Assembly: GCF_001442615.1 (NCBI RefSeq)
Contig: NZ_LMXN01000013.1
Location: 1 to 64,000 of the forward strand
Reading direction: 5' to 3'
DNA: 64,000 nt
Source of the DNA: Algoriphagus resistens
GTDB taxonomy: Bacteria; Bacteroidota; Bacteroidia; Cytophagales; Cyclobacteriaceae
The translations under genes were made by a program, and so were the position numbers. How positions within the stretch are numbered: position 1 is the stretch's first letter; each line of letters starts with the position of its first letter. A model generated the notes under the pieces. It saw only the letters and a program-made list of their open reading frames with translations, made no database searches and was not told where the DNA came from. Of this stretch, positions 17,565 to 26,366 are shown piece by piece.

Positions 17565-18632
17565 TTAAGCACTCATCTCGCCCGCCAATGGCACTTTCAG
17601 CTTCTCTATAATGTCTGAATGTCTGTCTTCCTGCCCCAGTAAAAACATTAGTTTAGTCACTGCTGCTTCGGTAGTCATATCTGTTCCACTGATCACTCCC
17701 ACATTCAGCAATTCCTTGCTGGTCTCATAGCGTCCCTGAATTACGCGTCCACCATTACATTGTGACACATTTAAGATGATTATTCCTTTCTTGATGGCTT
17801 TTTGCAATGAATTCATAAACCACTCTTCACTCGGACTATTGCCCGAACCATAGGTTTCCAATACGATTGCCTTTAGTCCTTTAATGCCCAGAATAGAATC
17901 TATGACATTCTGTGTGATTCCAGGGAAAAGCTTGAGAATAAGCACATTGTTGTCAAGTGAGTTTCTATTCACCAGTTTCTTATGTGATTCTAATGGCCGG
18001 ATTGCTTGTGTATTATAATCAATCACAATTCCAGACTCCGCCAGAGGAGGATAATTCTCCGATTCAAATGCATCAAAATGGACACTTTGCACTTTCTTAG
18101 AACGGTTTCCTCTTAGCAGAAGGTGATTGAAGAAAATACAGACTTCAGGCACAATCGGCTCTCCATTGATCTTTGCGGTAGCAATCTCCAAAGATGTCAT
18201 CAGGTTTTCCCTAGCATCTGACCTCATTGCAGAAATAGGAAGCTGGGCACCTGTGAAGATCACAGGTTTGTTCAATCCCTGAAGCATATAGCTAAGCATA
18301 GAAGCTGAATACGCCATAGTATCAGTACCATGAAGCACGACAAACCCATCGTAGCTATCATAATTCTCATAGATAATATAGGCCATATCCTTCCAGTGGC
18401 TCATGGACACATTGGAGGAGTCAATGGGCTCAGGAAATGATATTACCGTAATAGCTATATCCATGGTATAGAGAATAGGGATCTTTTCGAGAATCTGTCC
18501 GAAGTTAAACGGCACAAGCGCACCGCTATCGTCGTAGGCCATCCCTAAGGTGCCTCCAGTATATATAATAAGCACCGATGAAGTCTTGCTGGTGCGAAGT
18601 GCTGTATTTAATCGTACTATTTTATAGTTCAT
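17565..18632 (-). CDS. ansA: Type I L-asparaginase
   Basis: A 355-residue asparaginase/glutaminase-family amidohydrolase that converts asparagine to aspartate and ammonia. The first catalytic threonine is in IIYTGGTLGM (residues 22-31), and the second active-site motif is VLHGTDTMAYSASML (about 98-113). There is no signal peptide, which fits the cytoplasmic type I enzyme. Length is normal. The start codon overlaps the tatD stop by four bases (ATGA), so it is the last gene of the 17.6-23.7 kb cluster and translationally coupled. Confidence 0.92.
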   Translation of the reverse strand: MNYKIVRLNTALRTSKTSSVLIIYTGGTLGMAYDDSGALVPFNFGQILEKIPILYTMDIAITVISFPEPIDSSNVSMSHWKDMAYIIYENYDSYDGFVVLHGTDTMAYSASMLSYMLQGLNKPVIFTGAQLPISAMRSDARENLMTSLEIATAKINGEPIVPEVCIFFNHLLLRGNRSKKVQSVHFDAFESENYPPLAESGIVIDYNTQAIRPLESHKKLVNRNSLDNNVLILKLFPGITQNVIDSILGIKGLKAIVLETYGSGNSPSEEWFMNSLQKAIKKGIIILNVSQCNGGRVIQGRYETSKELLNVGVISGTDMTTEAAVTKLMFLLGQEDRHSDIIEKLKVPLAGEMSA

Positions 18633-19405
18633 GTTCCAATCTCAACGAATAGGTTAAGGGCATTTTGTTTTGTTCTCAGAGCTACTTCCTCCTTCGAAAT
18701 CCGGAGGTAGTCCCCGATTTTCTCAGCAATAATCGGCAAATATGCCGGAGAGTTCCTTTTTCCCCTAAAAGGTACCGGAGCGAGGTATGGAGCATCCGTC
18801 TCCAACACCAAATGCTCAATGCTGATAGCAGGGATAACTTCATCCAAGCCCCCATTTTTGAATGTCGCCACTCCTCCGATCCCAAGCAGAAAGCCCATGT
18901 CAATAATTCGTTTTGCCTGATCTACGTTCCCTGTAAAGCAGTGAAAAACTCCTTTCAATTTACCATTGTGCTCTTCCTTAACTATTGCGATGGTTTCATC
19001 CATAGAATCACGGCAATGCAGTACAATCGGCAAATCTCTCTGTTTTGCCCAGTTGATCTGAGTTTTTAAGGCTTCTTTTTGTTGTTCAAAAAAAGTCTTA
19101 TCCCAATATAAATCCAGTCCGATTTCTCCTACTGCTGCAAATTGGCGTTTATTCAACCAATTTTCAATAACCGCTAACTGATCTCGAAAGTCATCTTTCA
19201 CATCGCAGGGATGCAAGCCCATCATCGGGATGCATAAATCCCGGTACATCTCTTCACAAGCAAGCATCGCATCTATTGTCTCCACGTCCACATTGGGCAT
19301 GTAAACCCGCTCTATGCCAGCATCCCGGATATCTTGAATGACTTGATCCCGATCGGAATCAAACTTGGAAGAATAAATATGTGCGTGCGTCTCTATGTAA
19401 TTCAT
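18629..19405 (-). CDS. tatD: TatD-family metal-dependent hydrolase
   Basis: A 258-residue TIM-barrel nuclease/hydrolase of the TatD family. Metal ligands are visible as ETHAHIY near the N-terminus (HxH), GEIGLDLYWDK (Glu), VLHCRDSMDE (His), HCFTG (His) and ETDAPYLAP (Asp). Family members act as 3'-5' DNA exonucleases. I set the start at ATG 19405 because it overlaps the preceding glycosyltransferase stop by four bases; an in-frame ATG at 19444 would extend 13 residues into that gene. Its own stop overlaps the asparaginase start in the same way. Confidence 0.9.
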   Translation of the reverse strand: MNYIETHAHIYSSKFDSDRDQVIQDIRDAGIERVYMPNVDVETIDAMLACEEMYRDLCIPMMGLHPCDVKDDFRDQLAVIENWLNKRQFAAVGEIGLDLYWDKTFFEQQKEALKTQINWAKQRDLPIVLHCRDSMDETIAIVKEEHNGKLKGVFHCFTGNVDQAKRIIDMGFLLGIGGVATFKNGGLDEVIPAISIEHLVLETDAPYLAPVPFRGKRNSPAYLPIIAEKIGDYLRISKEEVALRTKQNALNLFVEIGT

Positions 19406-20511
19406 GGGTATATTCTGGATTTCCATTTCGTATTGGAAGGCCAAAAATAGTAAAGAATAGTAAGCACGGTAGTATTGAAATTATAAAAATCAAAAACCAG
19501 CAGAGATAACCAGCTGATCTTCACCCTTACTTTGTTGGCAAATCCCATAAGAAATATTGCCTGTAAAAGTATTTTGATTATTCCCAAAACCAACCCGAAA
19601 GCCGGAGATACAATCAAAAGCCCAATAAGTCCCAAAAAATATGCAACCTGAAACCCTAGTATCAACTTCCAATAAAAAGGCAGGGTCATCACTCCACTCA
19701 TCCATCGCTTGCGCTGGTTTAAAAGAGCTGAGAAACTTGTTTCCGGTTTTGTCCGGGCAAGCATGTCCGGGCTCGCCTGATGAGCTATGGAAAATCCTTC
19801 CCGCTGAATGGCTCGAGAGATTTCAAGATCTTCAGTCAGACAGTCCGGCAACTGCTTAAAGCCTTCCGATTGCACATATGCAACCTTACTAATCACCATA
19901 TTATTCCCTAGTCCAGTAGTATGAAGCCCGAGATCCGTAGCCACTTTGACAAATCCTAAAGTCAACCACCAATCAATCTCTTGAAATTTCTCCAGCAGGT
20001 TCGTTGCTTTGACCTGTGTGATCCCTATTACCAACCCTATGCTCCCTACAAATGCACCGATCCCTTCACGTATCCAATTCGGGGATACTTCGCAGTCCGC
20101 ATCTGTAAAAAAGTAATAGTCACCTGTGGCTTTCTCACCTAAAATCGCCAATGCGTTGGCCTTCCCATTTTTATTATACTGCCTGAATTGCGAAGAATCA
20201 ATAGTCAAAAAAATGCGATTCGGACTCTTAGCGCACCAAACCTTAAGAATCTCAGCCGTTTGGTCGGTACTCTGATCATCAGCAAAAAGGAACTGGATTC
20301 GATCTTCAGGATAATCCACTCGCTCAAATGATCTTAATAAATCAGGAAGATCTACCTCTTCATTTCTGGCTGCCACAAGTACAGAAACAGAGGGAAGTTC
20401 TGAGAATAGCCGCTTGCGATGATCTTTCCAGAAAAACTTTAGCTGAAGCAGAATAAACACAAATTGGAATATAACCAGTCCCACTACTCCGACGTAAATC
20501 CCAAACATCAT
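19402..20511 (-). CDS. GT2 glycosyltransferase, membrane-bound (first copy)
   Basis: A roughly 369-residue inner-membrane glycosyltransferase of family 2. An N-terminal helix is followed by the catalytic GT-A domain: SVLVAARNEEVDLP (nucleotide-binding start), FTDADCE (DxD), TEDLEIS (acidic catalytic loop) and QRKRWMSG (Q/RxxRW). Two or three C-terminal helices follow (about residues 280-365). This resembles polymerising or lipid-linked sugar transferases. ATG 20511 overlaps the deacetylase stop by four bases and is preferred to the upstream ATG at 20529. Acceptor and sugar are unknown; the adjacent deacetylase suggests an N-acetylated glycan (inference). Confidence 0.85.
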   Translation of the reverse strand: MMFGIYVGVVGLVIFQFVFILLQLKFFWKDHRKRLFSELPSVSVLVAARNEEVDLPDLLRSFERVDYPEDRIQFLFADDQSTDQTAEILKVWCAKSPNRIFLTIDSSQFRQYNKNGKANALAILGEKATGDYYFFTDADCEVSPNWIREGIGAFVGSIGLVIGITQVKATNLLEKFQEIDWWLTLGFVKVATDLGLHTTGLGNNMVISKVAYVQSEGFKQLPDCLTEDLEISRAIQREGFSIAHQASPDMLARTKPETSFSALLNQRKRWMSGVMTLPFYWKLILGFQVAYFLGLIGLLIVSPAFGLVLGIIKILLQAIFLMGFANKVRVKISWLSLLVFDFYNFNTTVLTILYYFWPSNTKWKSRIYP

Positions 20512-21134
20512 AACACATCCGTTTTCCATCCGTTTTCCTGAATATAATCAAGGTATGGAGGTAAAATCTTTTGCAGGACTTTAGTCGTCTTTAACTGATC
20601 GTGAAAGACCGCTATTGAACCAGCTTTGGTATAGCGGATTGAATTTCTCAAGACCACTTCTGATTTCAAACTTTGATCATAATCGCCGGACAACATACTC
20701 CACATTACTATTGTATGAAACTTTGAAACCTGCTCAGCCTGACTTGATTTGATCAATCCGTATGGGGGTCTAAATAATTCAGTCTTGATTCCTAAAACAT
20801 CCCAAAGAACACGGTCACACAACTCAATATTACTCAGATAGGCAGGATTTTTAGTTTTCCATCCGTTCAAATGGTTAAACGTGTGGTTGCCTATTTTGTG
20901 ACCTTCACTGATTACTTCTTGGGCAAGTGTCGGGTATTTCTGTACATTGTCCCCTACTACAAAAAAAGTGGCTTTCTGATTTCTTTTTGCCAATTCCTGT
21001 AAGACATAATCAGTGACTCCCGGTACTGGGCCATCGTCGAATGTCAGATAAAGAGTATCTTCTCCTGCACTTTTTTTCCAAAGTCTTGTCTTGAAAAGCC
21101 ACTGAAAGAGAACAGGAACTGTGTGCAGAATCAT
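20508..21134 (-). CDS. NodB-type polysaccharide deacetylase
   Basis: A 208-residue carbohydrate esterase 4 protein that removes N-acetyl groups from glycans. The motifs are TFDDGP (31-36; metal and catalytic Asp), HTFNH (about 83-87; metal histidines), FRPPYG (about 120) and a C-terminal IAVFHD. The N-terminus has only a weak hydrophobic stretch (residues 1-14), so export is uncertain. It begins one base after the phosphatase stop codon and overlaps the first glycosyltransferase start by four bases. The pairing with GT2 enzymes suggests it acts on a polymer such as poly-GlcNAc, a capsule or peptidoglycan. Confidence 0.88.
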   Translation of the reverse strand: MILHTVPVLFQWLFKTRLWKKSAGEDTLYLTFDDGPVPGVTDYVLQELAKRNQKATFFVVGDNVQKYPTLAQEVISEGHKIGNHTFNHLNGWKTKNPAYLSNIELCDRVLWDVLGIKTELFRPPYGLIKSSQAEQVSKFHTIVMWSMLSGDYDQSLKSEVVLRNSIRYTKAGSIAVFHDQLKTTKVLQKILPPYLDYIQENGWKTDVL

Positions 21135-21135
21135 T

Positions 21136-22347
21136 TTATTGGAACTTTAAACTCAATAGAGTCAGATCATCCCGAAGTGGAACATCCATCGAAAACCCCT
21201 TAATCTTCTTCAAAAATTTCCGATGAAAATCTTCCGGATCCAGCTTGTGGTTTTTATTCACAAATTTTTCCAAACGCTCCTCTCCATATTCCTCTTCGAA
21301 TGGATTCATCGCTTCTGTCAGCCCATCAGTATAGAGATGCAGTGAAAAATTTCTGAGATTTTCCCGCTTACCTATTTCCAGAAATGGAAGCTCATCAAAT
21401 GCACCCAAAATGGTTGTCCCCGCATTCAGGTTGTCACATAGACCCGTTTCTTCACGACAGAGCAGCGGTGGATTATGACCGGCATTCACATAACTAAGTG
21501 TTCTTGTTTTGAAGTTGAAGTGGCCCAGGAAGAATGTAATAAACCGCTCACCATGTGTATTTTCATATAAGGTGTAGTTCAGTTGCTTCACTACCATTTC
21601 CAAATTCGCATCGCTTCGTAAAAGTGTACGCAAAGCTGCCTGGAAGTTTGACATCAGTAAAGCTGCAGCTATTCCTTTACCCGACACGTCTGCAATACAG
21701 AAGTACACCTCTTCTTTGGATTTGCGGATGAGATCATAATAATCACCGCCTACCATGCTATGTGGCAGGTAAGTTACTTTTGCCTTGAGTTCCTTTTCTA
21801 TGGGAAGTTCCGCAGGAAAAAGCATTTGTTGCACCTGGGACGCAATCGCAACTTCCCTATTCAGAATTTCCTGCTGGAGTTGTTTTCTTGCAAACCGCTT
21901 ATTTTCCAATGCTACCACCAGAATATTGGTCAGGGCCTGGGTAAAATTCAGGTCTAATTCCAAACTCTGATCTTTCCGTCTTAAAAAAAGAATTGCAAGC
22001 ATCTTATCCTTGTGATAGACAGGAAGGTAGGTTTCGAGCTCTTCAAAAGAATATTCTTGTTCCAATTCTAATCTCAATTCCCCAGTGCTCTTTTCATCCA
22101 CTACCTGATCGGAGGAAATCAACATCGGCACATTCCCCTTTACACCATGTGAGATTTTATTCTCAAAAGCCCCTTCTTTCGCCACATAGAGTATCAGCGC
22201 TTTGATATTAAGATGTACAAGGCAGGTAAATTTGAAAATATTCAACAAAACCGCTTCAGACTGATTTTCATTAATCGCCTGAGTGATTTCCAGCAGAGAT
22301 TTCAGCTGCAGTTCCTTTCGTTGGAATTTATGTATTTCTGTGGTCAA
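21136..22347 (-). CDS. SpoIIE-type PP2C phosphatase with N-terminal sensory region
   Basis: A 403-residue cytoplasmic protein. Residues 10-150 look like a GAF-type sensor, residues 150-185 a helical linker, and residues 190-400 a SpoIIE-like serine phosphatase (MVGGDYYDL and IADVSGKGIAAALLMS contain metal-binding Asp residues; NAGHNPPL and LYTDGLTEA follow). Such enzymes dephosphorylate anti-anti-sigma-type proteins in partner-switching pathways. No kinase or STAS protein is adjacent. Translation begins at TTG 22347, three bases after the 83-residue gene; no ATG fits. Its position inside a glycan cluster hints that it controls glycan production. Confidence 0.85.
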   Translation of the reverse strand: MTTEIHKFQRKELQLKSLLEITQAINENQSEAVLLNIFKFTCLVHLNIKALILYVAKEGAFENKISHGVKGNVPMLISSDQVVDEKSTGELRLELEQEYSFEELETYLPVYHKDKMLAILFLRRKDQSLELDLNFTQALTNILVVALENKRFARKQLQQEILNREVAIASQVQQMLFPAELPIEKELKAKVTYLPHSMVGGDYYDLIRKSKEEVYFCIADVSGKGIAAALLMSNFQAALRTLLRSDANLEMVVKQLNYTLYENTHGERFITFFLGHFNFKTRTLSYVNAGHNPPLLCREETGLCDNLNAGTTILGAFDELPFLEIGKRENLRNFSLHLYTDGLTEAMNPFEEEYGEERLEKFVNKNHKLDPEDFHRKFLKKIKGFSMDVPLRDDLTLLSLKFQ

Positions 22348-22349
22348 TT

Positions 22350-22601
22350 CTAAAGTGTGTTATGTGCCATAAGGCCATTTTTTGTTGCCAAAAAATATAA
22401 GTCCCTACCTTCTTTCATGATGTCAACCGCCCCAAATCTTTCGGTATCCGGATTATCCAAACATTTAATATACCCTTGAGAGAAAAGGGATTGCAAAGTA
22501 GCTAACAACAATTTCTCTTCCCAACCCAATGCTTCTACTAGATAGCTGTAAGCCTGGACGAAGTAGAGCTCGTCCAGCAACTCAAATTCTGCGTCGCTCA
22601 T
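22350..22601 (-). CDS. Small helical protein of unknown function
   Basis: An 83-residue acidic protein without signal peptide or membrane segment. It appears mainly helical at the start (residues 1-45), with a loop and a short strand-like end, reminiscent of a winged-helix fold, though I see no clear DNA-binding motif. It lies 3 bp after the second GT2 gene and 2 bp before the phosphatase, so it is part of the same transcript. It could be a partner or adaptor of the phosphatase; this is based only on position. Confidence 0.7.
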   Translation of the reverse strand: MSDAEFELLDELYFVQAYSYLVEALGWEEKLLLATLQSLFSQGYIKCLDNPDTERFGAVDIMKEGRDLYFLATKNGLMAHNTL

Positions 22602-22604
22602 GAT

Positions 22605-23735
22605 TCAAATTTCAGATTCTAAATTAACACTTCTCCAGTTACCCCTGCCTTTCCAAATAAATTTTCCGCGCAAACCACCGATTCCCACGCACAAGACATA
22701 GAATGAATGTACAAAGGAGGTTTGAATTCTGGATAGATTACTTAGTTCGATTCCAAACGTCTTTAAAACTTTACCCAATGAAATTCTTTCGGCAACTATC
22801 TTTATCAACCAAACTACCCCAAAAGTCAGAACTCCTTTTTGCCCAAGAAAGAGCAATGAAAAACTTCCAATCCATCCTAACTGAACAAAAAATGCTCCGA
22901 CAGCGGATATCGCATGCGAAACAGAAAAATGGGCCTTCCACTTACTCGCCCAGCGAATACGCTGGTTGATCATTGACTTCCAGCTAGCAGCGGGTTTTGT
23001 ATAGACCAACGTATCCGGCGAGCAGAAATAACAACAGGCATCTTCCCCATATATCTTGTGGATTTTTTTTAAAAGAAACTCATCGTCCCCCGAAGCAAAC
23101 TCCCGATTTCCCTGGTATCCTTTTACGCTCTGGAAAGCCTCCTTTCTATAGGCAAGGTTAGCCCCGCTGCACATCAAAGGAAACTTGTTGGCAAACGAAT
23201 AACTGGTCATAAGCAAAATACTTGCCCAGTCCAAAACTTGGAACAGCTCCATAAACTTACCTTTCCCCTCCACCAGAACTGGCCCGGCCACTAGCTGAGT
23301 GCTGTCATTCTGAAAAGGCAAAATCATCTTTTCCACCCAAAATTCCGGAAACCTACAATCTGCATCGGAGCATAAAATGATTTCTCCCGTGGCCAGTTTC
23401 ACTGCATATTCCAAGGCACTTTTCTTCCCTGGATTCAGACTATAAAGGAGCTTGACATTGGCCATTCCTTCAACACCCTTCATCAGAGACTGAAACGAGC
23501 CGTCATCAGAATAATCATCTACCAAAAGAATCTCAAGATTAGGATACTGAAGCTTCTTCAGACTGAGTATCAAATCAGGGATATTTTCTTCTTCGTTCCG
23601 CAGAGGAATAACGAGCGTCACTAGCGGAGAAAATGAGTGAGTTAGCGGAAAATCATTTCTGCCAGACCAAAATCTACTCATCCACCACAGCAATGTGAAG
23701 TAACTCAGAGACCAGATCAGGTAAAAACTTAGCAT
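22605..23735 (-). CDS. GT2 glycosyltransferase, membrane-bound (second copy)
   Basis: About 376 residues, with the same layout as the copy at 19402: N-terminal helix (2-20), GT-A domain with PLVTLVIPLRNEEENIPDL, CSDADCRFPEFW (DxD), ASGDDEFLLKK (catalytic acidic loop), NQRIRWASKWK (QxxRW), then C-terminal helices. I place the start at ATG 23735 (MLSFYLIWS); a TTG at 23771 would overlap the divergent ruvC gene and is less likely. It heads the minus-strand cluster. The two GT2 genes are only distantly similar to each other, so they probably transfer different sugars or to different acceptors. Confidence 0.82.
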   Translation of the reverse strand: MLSFYLIWSLSYFTLLWWMSRFWSGRNDFPLTHSFSPLVTLVIPLRNEEENIPDLILSLKKLQYPNLEILLVDDYSDDGSFQSLMKGVEGMANVKLLYSLNPGKKSALEYAVKLATGEIILCSDADCRFPEFWVEKMILPFQNDSTQLVAGPVLVEGKGKFMELFQVLDWASILLMTSYSFANKFPLMCSGANLAYRKEAFQSVKGYQGNREFASGDDEFLLKKIHKIYGEDACCYFCSPDTLVYTKPAASWKSMINQRIRWASKWKAHFSVSHAISAVGAFFVQLGWIGSFSLLFLGQKGVLTFGVVWLIKIVAERISLGKVLKTFGIELSNLSRIQTSFVHSFYVLCVGIGGLRGKFIWKGRGNWRSVNLESEI

Positions 23736-23756
23736 GTTTTGGGCTAACTTGCAGGA

Positions 23757-24332
23757 GTGAGCAAAGAACAAGAAAAAGCGACAAAGGAAAAAATCATATT
23801 AGGGATAGATCCCGGGACCAATGTAATGGGTTACGGAGTGATTTTGACGGAAGGCAAAAAATACAAACTCTTACAATACGGCGTGATTCATCTCAAAAAA
23901 TATGAAACACATGAACTGAAACTTAAAAAAATTTTTGAACGGATTACCGGGATTTTAGAGGAATTTATGCCCGATAGTGTAGCTTTGGAAGCACCATTTT
24001 TTGGAGTAAATGTCCAATCCATGCTCAAGCTGGGACGTGCGCAAGGGGTAGCGATGGCAGCAGCACTAGCTAGAGAGATCCCCATTACAGAGTATTCTCC
24101 TAAAAAAGTAAAGCAATCTGTGACAGGCAATGGAAACGCCTCTAAAGAACAGGTCGCCGCGATGCTTCAGACGCTATTCTCCATTACAGAACTTCCAAAA
24201 ATGCTGGACGCCACAGATGCTTTGGCTGTGGCCCTTTGCCATCATTTTCACGAAGGAAGAATTCAGACAAAAGGTAGAAATGCTGGCTGGAAATCCTTTA
24301 TAGAGGAGAATCCTGATCGACTGAAAAAATAA
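23757..24332 (+). CDS. ruvC: Holliday junction resolvase RuvC
   Basis: A 191-residue crossover junction endonuclease that cuts Holliday junctions with RuvAB. Catalytic acidic residues are visible: Asp18 in ILGIDPGTNVMGYG, the Glu in VALEAPFFGVN (near 79), and the Asp pair in MLDATDALAVALCHH near the C-terminus. It starts at GTG 23757, only about 20 bp from the divergent glycosyltransferase start, so the two promoters must overlap or lie within coding sequence. A terminator follows immediately. Confidence 0.95.
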   Translation: MSKEQEKATKEKIILGIDPGTNVMGYGVILTEGKKYKLLQYGVIHLKKYETHELKLKKIFERITGILEEFMPDSVALEAPFFGVNVQSMLKLGRAQGVAMAAALAREIPITEYSPKKVKQSVTGNGNASKEQVAAMLQTLFSITELPKMLDATDALAVALCHHFHEGRIQTKGRNAGWKSFIEENPDRLKK

Positions 24333-24355
24333 AAACCCGGCGCAAACCGGGTTTT
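24332..24355. terminator. Bidirectional terminator between ruvC and an outer-membrane gene
   Basis: A 9-bp perfect stem (24332-24340 with 24347-24355) and a 6-nt loop. It has an A tract before and T tract after, so it can work for convergent ruvC (+) and the barrel gene (-). It overlaps the ruvC stop codon region. Confidence 0.8.
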
Positions 24356-24381
24356 AATGAATTTTAGAGAGCAGAAATCAC

Positions 24382-24933
24382 TTAGAAATCATATCCCAAT
24401 GAGATTTTCAGGACATTGTTCTTGACATCCTGATTATAATAGTTCGCACTTTGGAATCCTATATCGTAACTTACCTGTGCGTTCAACCCAAGTGGTAAAT
24501 TAGCACCGACCCCGACAACGCCTGCTATATCATATCCTTTGATAGGCTCTGTGGTAGATTCGGTGCTACCATCTGAAAACTCACGCTTCCTAGACACCAG
24601 TACAGAACCTTGGGGACCCGCAAAAACATTAAGGAATGGAAGGAAATTAACACGGACTAAGACAGGTACGTCCACATAACCCAAAAGTTCTTTTTCTGTG
24701 GACGGAGATCCATTCATAAGATTCTTAAACCCCTTTTGAGAATATTGAATTCCAGGCTCAACAGATATAAATCCCAAGTCTTTCTTATAATAGGCTCCAA
24801 TATGGAATCCGGCAAGAGGATCAGTGTCAAAGTCCGAGAAATTAGCACTGCTAAACCCTGCACGAGCCCCAAATTGAGCCTGAGCTGTACCGAAGAAGCC
24901 TAGCGCGAATACTATTACCAAAAGTTTTTTCAT
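24382..24933 (-). CDS. Outer-membrane beta-barrel protein (PorT-like fold)
   Basis: A 183-residue exported protein. The signal peptide is residues 1-19 (ends AQA), and the rest alternates hydrophobic residues as an eight-stranded barrel, starting with FGARAGFSSANFS and ending in an aromatic residue (ISLGYDF). It matches the general outer-membrane beta-barrel/PorT type of Bacteroidota. A precise role cannot be read from the sequence. It is a single gene with a terminator on its 3' side. Confidence 0.8.
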   Translation of the reverse strand: MKKLLVIVFALGFFGTAQAQFGARAGFSSANFSDFDTDPLAGFHIGAYYKKDLGFISVEPGIQYSQKGFKNLMNGSPSTEKELLGYVDVPVLVRVNFLPFLNVFAGPQGSVLVSRKREFSDGSTESTTEPIKGYDIAGVVGVGANLPLGLNAQVSYDIGFQSANYYNQDVKNNVLKISLGYDF

Positions 24934-25111
24934 AGATATTAATTTGTTTAGGAAAATAAATTTGTAGAATTAAAAGGTTTTTAAGGCTAAAGCGGAGATA
25001 TTTCAGAGTATTAAGAGCTGAAGTTACTGTGCATCTTTTTAAATTAACTGCACAAATTAAAGCATGCCCATGAATTTTATCTAACCACTGTAACTTTTTA
25101 GTAACGAATAA

Positions 25112-25675
25112 ATGGAAAATTTCTTAAGCCTACTCAGCAAATTTCCTACCACAAGTGATGAAGCCAAGTGGGCTTTTGCCAATCACCTGGAAGAATTTGA
25201 AGTCGAAAAGGGCTTCTTACTAGAAAGAGAAGGCCAAGTAAGCAACTATTTATATTTTGTAGCAGTGGGCTCCGCAAGGAGCTACTACATTCGGGAAAAC
25301 AGAGACATCACGGTTTCTTTTACATTGGATGAGGAATTTGTGACCGCTATGCACTCCTTTATCACCAGAAAACCATCCTATGAAAATATCGAGACGATGG
25401 AGAAAAGTAAAGTATTTAAAATCTCCTATGATGCGCTTCAATCGTGTTTCATAGCCTATCCCGAACTGGAAAGGGCTTACAGGATGATATTAGAGCAATA
25501 TTACATCGTGCTTGAAGAGCATCAGATTTTCAATAAATTCAAAACCGCTAGGGAAAGATACCTCGAACTGATGCACTATCGGCCAAAGGTAATCCACAAG
25601 GCCTCTGTAGGTCAAATTGCTTCATTTCTAGATATGACTATAGAGACCCTTAGTCGTATCAGAGCGAGAATCTGA
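25112..25675 (+). CDS. Crp/Fnr-family regulator (second paralogue)
   Basis: A 187-residue protein with a cNMP-binding-like beta-roll (about 25-110, EKGFLLEREGQVSNYLYFVAVG) and a C-terminal HTH (about 160-187, VGQIASFLDMTIETLSRIRARI). It has the same length and HTH signature (xETLSRIRA) as the paralogue at 15497 but low identity elsewhere, which suggests an old duplication and different ligands or targets. It is monocistronic, divergent from the barrel gene at 24382-24933 and convergent with the gene at 25717. Confidence 0.85.
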   Translation: MENFLSLLSKFPTTSDEAKWAFANHLEEFEVEKGFLLEREGQVSNYLYFVAVGSARSYYIRENRDITVSFTLDEEFVTAMHSFITRKPSYENIETMEKSKVFKISYDALQSCFIAYPELERAYRMILEQYYIVLEEHQIFNKFKTARERYLELMHYRPKVIHKASVGQIASFLDMTIETLSRIRARI

Positions 25676-25716
25676 CCCCCGTCAATAATCCAAAATCATA
25701 AATCTGACATCCGAAA

Positions 25717-26256
25717 TCAATTGCCACTTCCCTTAAATTGATCTTCCTTGTATGCAAAAAGCACATTGAAAGTAGTCAGAGAACCATAACATCGGGTAAT
25801 GTATTGTTGCATATTGATGCGATCTTCGTCATCCAATTTCGGATGGTTATTGATATTTTGCTCTAATACGCGAAGCTTCTCCCTTACCATCACGATCTTA
25901 TGAAAGAATGTAGCCATCGGGATTTCTTTAGATTGAAGCGAGACATCATTTGGCTCAAACACTACAGTGCCCCCCATCCATTTTCCTCCCAAAGGCACGA
26001 TAGGAGCTCTTTCAGTGGTTTGAAATAATGCCTCCTTGATGGCCTTTTCTACATCTTTTAAGGTAAGTATAGGAAAGTCAGGCATTTTTGCCTCCTCCAC
26101 TGTGAAGCCCTCGTAATCTCTTGCGAGTGTTTTGACCTCTTCGGTGGTGTAAAAATAGATTTTGTAATACGTTTCATCTACAGAAAGGATCATTCCGACC
26201 CCGAATTTTGGATGGATCAATTTACTCCCAGGAGCCAGTTCGCTTGCTTGTGCCAT
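25717..26256 (-). CDS. Unknown protein with CarD/KOW-like N-terminal domain
   Basis: A 179-residue cytoplasmic protein. Residues 5-55 (PGSKLIHPKFGVGMILSVDE) look like the small beta-barrel found in CarD/TRCF-type RNA-polymerase-interaction domains and in DUF3553-type tails. The rest is mainly helical. I cannot name a specific family. A possible role is interaction with RNA polymerase or nucleic acid; this rests on the short N-terminal resemblance only. Confidence 0.65.
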   Translation of the reverse strand: MAQASELAPGSKLIHPKFGVGMILSVDETYYKIYFYTTEEVKTLARDYEGFTVEEAKMPDFPILTLKDVEKAIKEALFQTTERAPIVPLGGKWMGGTVVFEPNDVSLQSKEIPMATFFHKIVMVREKLRVLEQNINNHPKLDDEDRINMQQYITRCYGSLTTFNVLFAYKEDQFKGSGN

Positions 26257-26334
26257 ATAAAAAAGGGTTTAGGCAGCCAAAATAGGAAATTTTATGAAAA
26301 GAGAATTAACAGCATTGAAAACTGTATTGAAAAG

Positions 26335-26362
26335 AAAAAGGGAAGCCGATCAGCTTCCCTTT
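26335..26362 (-). terminator. Terminator after the 162-residue membrane-anchored protein gene
   Basis: A 10-bp perfect stem (26337-26346 with 26353-26362) and 6-nt loop, followed on the minus strand by a T-rich stretch. It lies 4 bp beyond the stop codon at 26367. Confidence 0.75.
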
Positions 26363-26366
26363 CCTA

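Noticed and set aside
23736..23771. TTG start giving a longer second GT2
   Set aside because: It would overlap the divergent ruvC start, and ATG 23735 already precedes the membrane helix.
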